Assembly (NCBI GenBank): GCA_009739215.1
Contig: VSJF01000004.1
Location: 1,922,001-1,986,000, forward strand
DNA from: Floccularia luteovirens
Lineage: Eukaryota > Basidiomycota > Agaricomycetes > Agaricales > Squamanitaceae
Reading direction: 5' to 3'
Length of the DNA: 64,000 nt
In this document: positions 61,078 to 64,000 of the stretch, piece after piece
Position numbering within the stretch: the first letter of the stretch is position 1
How the letters are laid out: every line of letters begins with the position of its first letter
Notes under the pieces: generated by a model
What the model was told of the DNA's origin: nothing
Database searches by the model: none
What the model saw: the letters and a program-made list of their open reading frames with translations, nothing else
Translations under genes and position numbers: made by a program

Positions 61078-61597
61078 GAAATATTATTTCATTGGACGGT
61101 CTCTCCTAATTGCTTCCGCCGAATACGTGCATACTTTTAGTGAGTCTGCCTTCATATAATTATATACATCATTTTTTTTCTTCTGGACTCCTAAATGTAT
61201 TTTGCGATGCGCCGATGACTTCCTTTAATGAGGCTTATATACATGTCTGCATGTAGCTTTTCTTGCGATCCAGCGTTTTTACCTACATAAACTTTACACG
61301 TACAATAACCATGGCTAAGCAATCTTCATAATGTATCTATCACTACAGACATTACCTGCAACTTTGTCCACTCTCATTTCGACGTGTCACTTTTGACAGG
61401 TTAGTTTTGTGGTCTATTTGTGAATCAATGATTCTATATAATAACAACCATTGTAATCAAATGCCCCATATACGTGAAAATGCTTACAATTACGAGCGAC
61501 ACTAGAAAATTAGCCCATTTAAAGGGTTAAATATCGATACATTACAATATGGCGTGTACAGGACAATGTTTTTCAGCCGGCATTTAGTCGGGCCAAG
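61078..61597. other. Convergent 3' intergenic region
   Basis: 520 bp between convergent SCH9 and AIM32; AT-rich 3' flanks, no gene recognized. Confidence 0.5.
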
Positions 61598-62978
61598 TTA
61601 CCAGTCATTAAGAGTTTTGCAGTGGGGACGTGAGAGATTTAAGCCGCCTCGTAGGAGAGGAGGCAATACCAGGCCTTTGATTATTGTATTCACAACCACA
61701 GATTCAACATCATGCGGTGTTACTCGGCCGTACCAGACTCCAGATCCAGAAGGAGTATAAATCTAGGCCGTTTGACTTTAGCGAAGAGTTTCATAGCGAC
61801 ATATATCATACGACTTACAATACAGTTACCTGCATATTTATGCCCACCAACGTGTGATGTTTTTATTATCAGGGCACGTCTTGCTTCTGTGCTCTCCTTG
61901 AGTTGATTTGTAATAATTTGTACCTTCTCCTCAGGTGTCACTTGGAGATCCTCAAGAGGTGAACCCATCGTTAGCAGTGGGTTTTCTAATTGTGTATCGG
62001 CTTCCCAGCAATGACTTGCTAAAGAATGTAAGAACGCTGAAAAAGGGGTGAGATATTATTGTAAGAAGGCACATTGCCACACGTGAGAAGTGCGAAGAAT
62101 CACCGTGTTCAAGTTTTGGTGCGGCTATCCCACACCTGTTATCTCGCTTCTTGTGTGAGCCTAAAAGTTAGAAAGTGTGATCGTAAGTGGTCACAGGATA
62201 TGTACTTGATTTTAGGTTCCACTTACAAATCAGAATGACACAAGAATAGGGTAACACCCATGTCTTGAGTGGAGACTTTTCCAGAAAGGCACCGTCTCGA
62301 CCCACCACCGGGTCAACTGCTCCTTCCCATAGATCCTGGGCGCCCTGAGGTGAACGCTGCACTTCAGTCACGACTTTGTAGTCCGGGAATACAAGAACCG
62401 ATTCCATGTCGTCCTCATCACACAGGGTCCGATGGCTACCATTTAAGATTGAAGTACGCGTTGATTCGGATGTGCGAAAAAGACCGGCTGTTGAACGCGA
62501 TGGTTTGCCGTTAGTCGGTGAATGTGAAGGCTTTGGAGCGTGAGAGAGAGCGTTGGATGAGACTTCAAGTATCGCAGCAGCGAGAGAGCCCTTAGCCTCC
62601 GTGATGTCGCGTTCCCAGTCAGACTTTCCCGTTGATATGACAATCTTTTTTTTTTTGAGTAAATGGGTGCAGAATCATGAGACGTTACTTGGGGTTTACC
62701 TGGCGGATGATATGGTTTCACAGTCCCTAACATTTGAGTATCCATGTCGATATCGAAGCGACTTGGATATGCTTCGTGACCTGCACCGTGAAGAAGAGAA
62801 TTATCAAGCCGCTATCAGATAACAAGGGTGGACCAAACCCACCAAGGTCGCAGGGATCCGAGCAGGACCGACAGTCTGCTGCTGAAACGGGGACAGCAGA
62901 GGCCCTGAGCTGGGTACAGAGAGGATCAGAGTCTTCATGGCCTAGGACCATTGCCTGCAATTTCCTGAAGCTATACAT
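61598..62978 (-). CDS. AIM32: Aim32-type sucrase/ferredoxin-like protein
   Basis: A thioredoxin-fold [2Fe-2S] protein; yeast Aim32 is mitochondrial and acts in redox quality control. Exons were assembled by frame: MYSFRKLQAM..., SAADCRSCSDPCDLG, then HEAYPSRFDIDMDTQMLGTVKPYHPPG, IVISTGKSDWERD, RTSILNGSHRTLC, VLVFPDYKVV, RDGAFLEKSPLKTWVLPYSCVIL-CSHKKRDNRCGIAAPKLE, and HVGGHKYAGNCIIY-TPSGSGVWYGRVTP, ending NLSRPHCKTLNDW. The C-x8-C of the CSHKKRDNRC segment and H-x3-H/C of HVGGHKYAGNC fit the ferredoxin-like domain, and CxxC-x3-C near the N-terminus is as in the family. A poly-A tract of 11 ends a short 44-nt intron. The start at 62978 is the best in-frame ATG. Confidence 0.85.
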
Positions 62979-63174
62979 TGAGGCAAAGGTGAGATGGGGG
63001 AGTGTGGAAATTGGGGCAGAAGAGTAATTACATGCAATGATTTTGAATTCAGGGCGTGAGCACAACTCCAAGCGAGCCAACCAGCTTATCTGATAATTAT
63101 TTCTCACAGATTACTAATTGTGGTTTATTTATTTATTTGGTAATTTTAATTATCCATCAATCCATCTCTCTCCA

Positions 63175-64000
63175 ATGTCATCCGATATAAACGCGTTCCA
63201 CGATGTACTCCGTACATCTCGCCATATCATTGCTGTCGCAGGCGCTGGTCTATCCGCTGCCTCTGGTTGGTCATATATAGCACAATGATTTTTTTGTTAA
63301 CACGTCGGTAGGCATTCCCACTTTCAGAGGTTCTGGTGGGTTTTGGAGGAAATACGATGCCATTTCTCTCGCTACCCCAGAAGGGTTTACGAAAAATCCA
63401 TCATTGTCCTGGCAGTTTTATCACTATCGCCGAGAAGCGTAGGTGGCTCTCATCGCTTATTAGCATCTCTTTTCCAATCTGCCAATTCAATTACCTCGTA
63501 TTGACATTCCTTGATGTAGGGCAAAGAATGGCCCATCCAAACGTCGCCCACCATGCACTTTCTACCTTCTCTTCTTCCTTTATAAGAAATTCCATTTCTC
63601 CAGGCTCCACCTTCACCTTGATCACCCAGAATGTAGATGGCCTCAGTCCTAGAGCAAATGCCGAATTTGCAGCTCGGACTGATGGCCGACAACAGCCAAC
63701 TGAATCAGGTGTCAGCAATGCACATAAAGCGGACGACGAGTTTCCTGCATTGTTTGAAATGCACGGTCGCTTATTCGATGTCCTTTGTACATCGAGATCT
63801 TGCAAACATGTGGAGTTCAATACTGATTCCCCCATATGTGAGAGTTTGGACGGCACAGAACTATTGACCTCAGCAGGAGATTTTGATCCTGAAATACCTA
63901 CTAAGGACTTGCCTCGTTGTACCGAATGTGGCTCACTCGCACGTCCTGGTGTTGTGTGGTTTGGGGAAGTACCAAAACACTTGAAAACCATTTACAAATT
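63175..64000 (+). CDS. SIRT5-like NAD-dependent protein deacylase (3' partial)
   Basis: Runs off the end of the window. It begins [40 protein letters not shown], the NAD-binding GAGxSxxSGIPTFRG motif. [23 protein letters not shown] resembles the class III F-Y-x-x-RR helix (Tyr and Arg read acidic acyl groups in SIRT5). Splicing at the acceptor AAAG at 63534 restores [22 protein letters not shown] holds the catalytic region, [20 protein letters not shown] and [19 protein letters not shown] give the zinc Cys pairs. It is therefore expected to remove succinyl or malonyl groups from lysine, probably in mitochondria. The inserted segment after VDGLS ([10 protein letters not shown]) contains no obvious domain. 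Confidence 0.87.

Noticed and set aside
61554..61906. Plus-strand frames around 61554-61906
   Set aside because: Opposite the last AIM32 exons; no domain.
63450..63991. Minus-strand frames opposite the sirtuin
   Set aside because: Shadows of the sirtuin exons, which carry the real motifs.

Overview
The window is nuclear DNA from a filamentous basidiomycete, most likely a mushroom-forming agaricomycete. Almost every gene is split by 45-70 nt GT-AG introns with CTNA-type branch points. Genes are compact and lie on both strands, often head to head. Several families are fungal: ALAS with a fungal presequence, Sch9, Snd2, Aim32, a Zn2Cys6 protein, polyporopepsin-like aspartic proteases and a seven-helix DUF6533-type membrane protein. 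I cannot name the species. Exon models were built by hand from splice signals, frame continuity and family resemblance.

Layout. 1-4.1 kb: a Cdt2-like WD40 protein (5' end outside the window), ARL1 and a WKF-domain nucleolar protein. 4.1-6.4 kb: no supported gene. 6.4-18.7 kb: a dense housekeeping block with 5-aminolevulinate synthase, acetylornithine aminotransferase (carrying a 1.66 kb intron), a Cwc21/SRRM2-like splicing factor, a Cld1/ABHD5-like lipid hydrolase and the m6A methyltransferase Ime4/METTL3. 18.7-30.5 kb: a sparser, AT-rich accessory region with an SDR, a Zn2Cys6 protein, a small multi-exon unknown gene and an O-methyltransferase whose 5' and 3' flanks recur downstream without the gene.

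30.5-42.9 kb: two aspartic protease paralogues separated by an Sfr1/Mei5-like recombination factor, then Snd2/TMEM208, a SNAPC4-like Myb protein, TAF8, riboflavin kinase, mitochondrial uS11m and the 62-residue complex III subunit Qcr9. 43-52 kb: a small secreted protein, RNPS1, NPC1 and DPH1. 52-57 kb: gene-poor apart from a DUF6533-type membrane protein. 57-64 kb: a conserved membrane protein, the Sch9 kinase, Aim32 and a SIRT5-like sirtuin running off the end.

The genes do not form one pathway or an obvious biosynthetic or defence cluster. Recurring themes are mitochondrial function (HEM1, ARG8, uS11m, QCR9, AIM32, SIRT5-like), RNA processing (CWC21, METTL3, RNPS1), transcription (TAF8, SNAPC4-like) and sterol/lipid/ER biology (NPC1, CLD1-like, SND2). 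Three otherwise good genes (Cdt2, the second protease, the Myb protein) each need a one-base correction next to a short homopolymer. This looks more like residual sequence error than triple pseudogenization. I saw no CRISPR, rRNA, tRNA or intact transposon.
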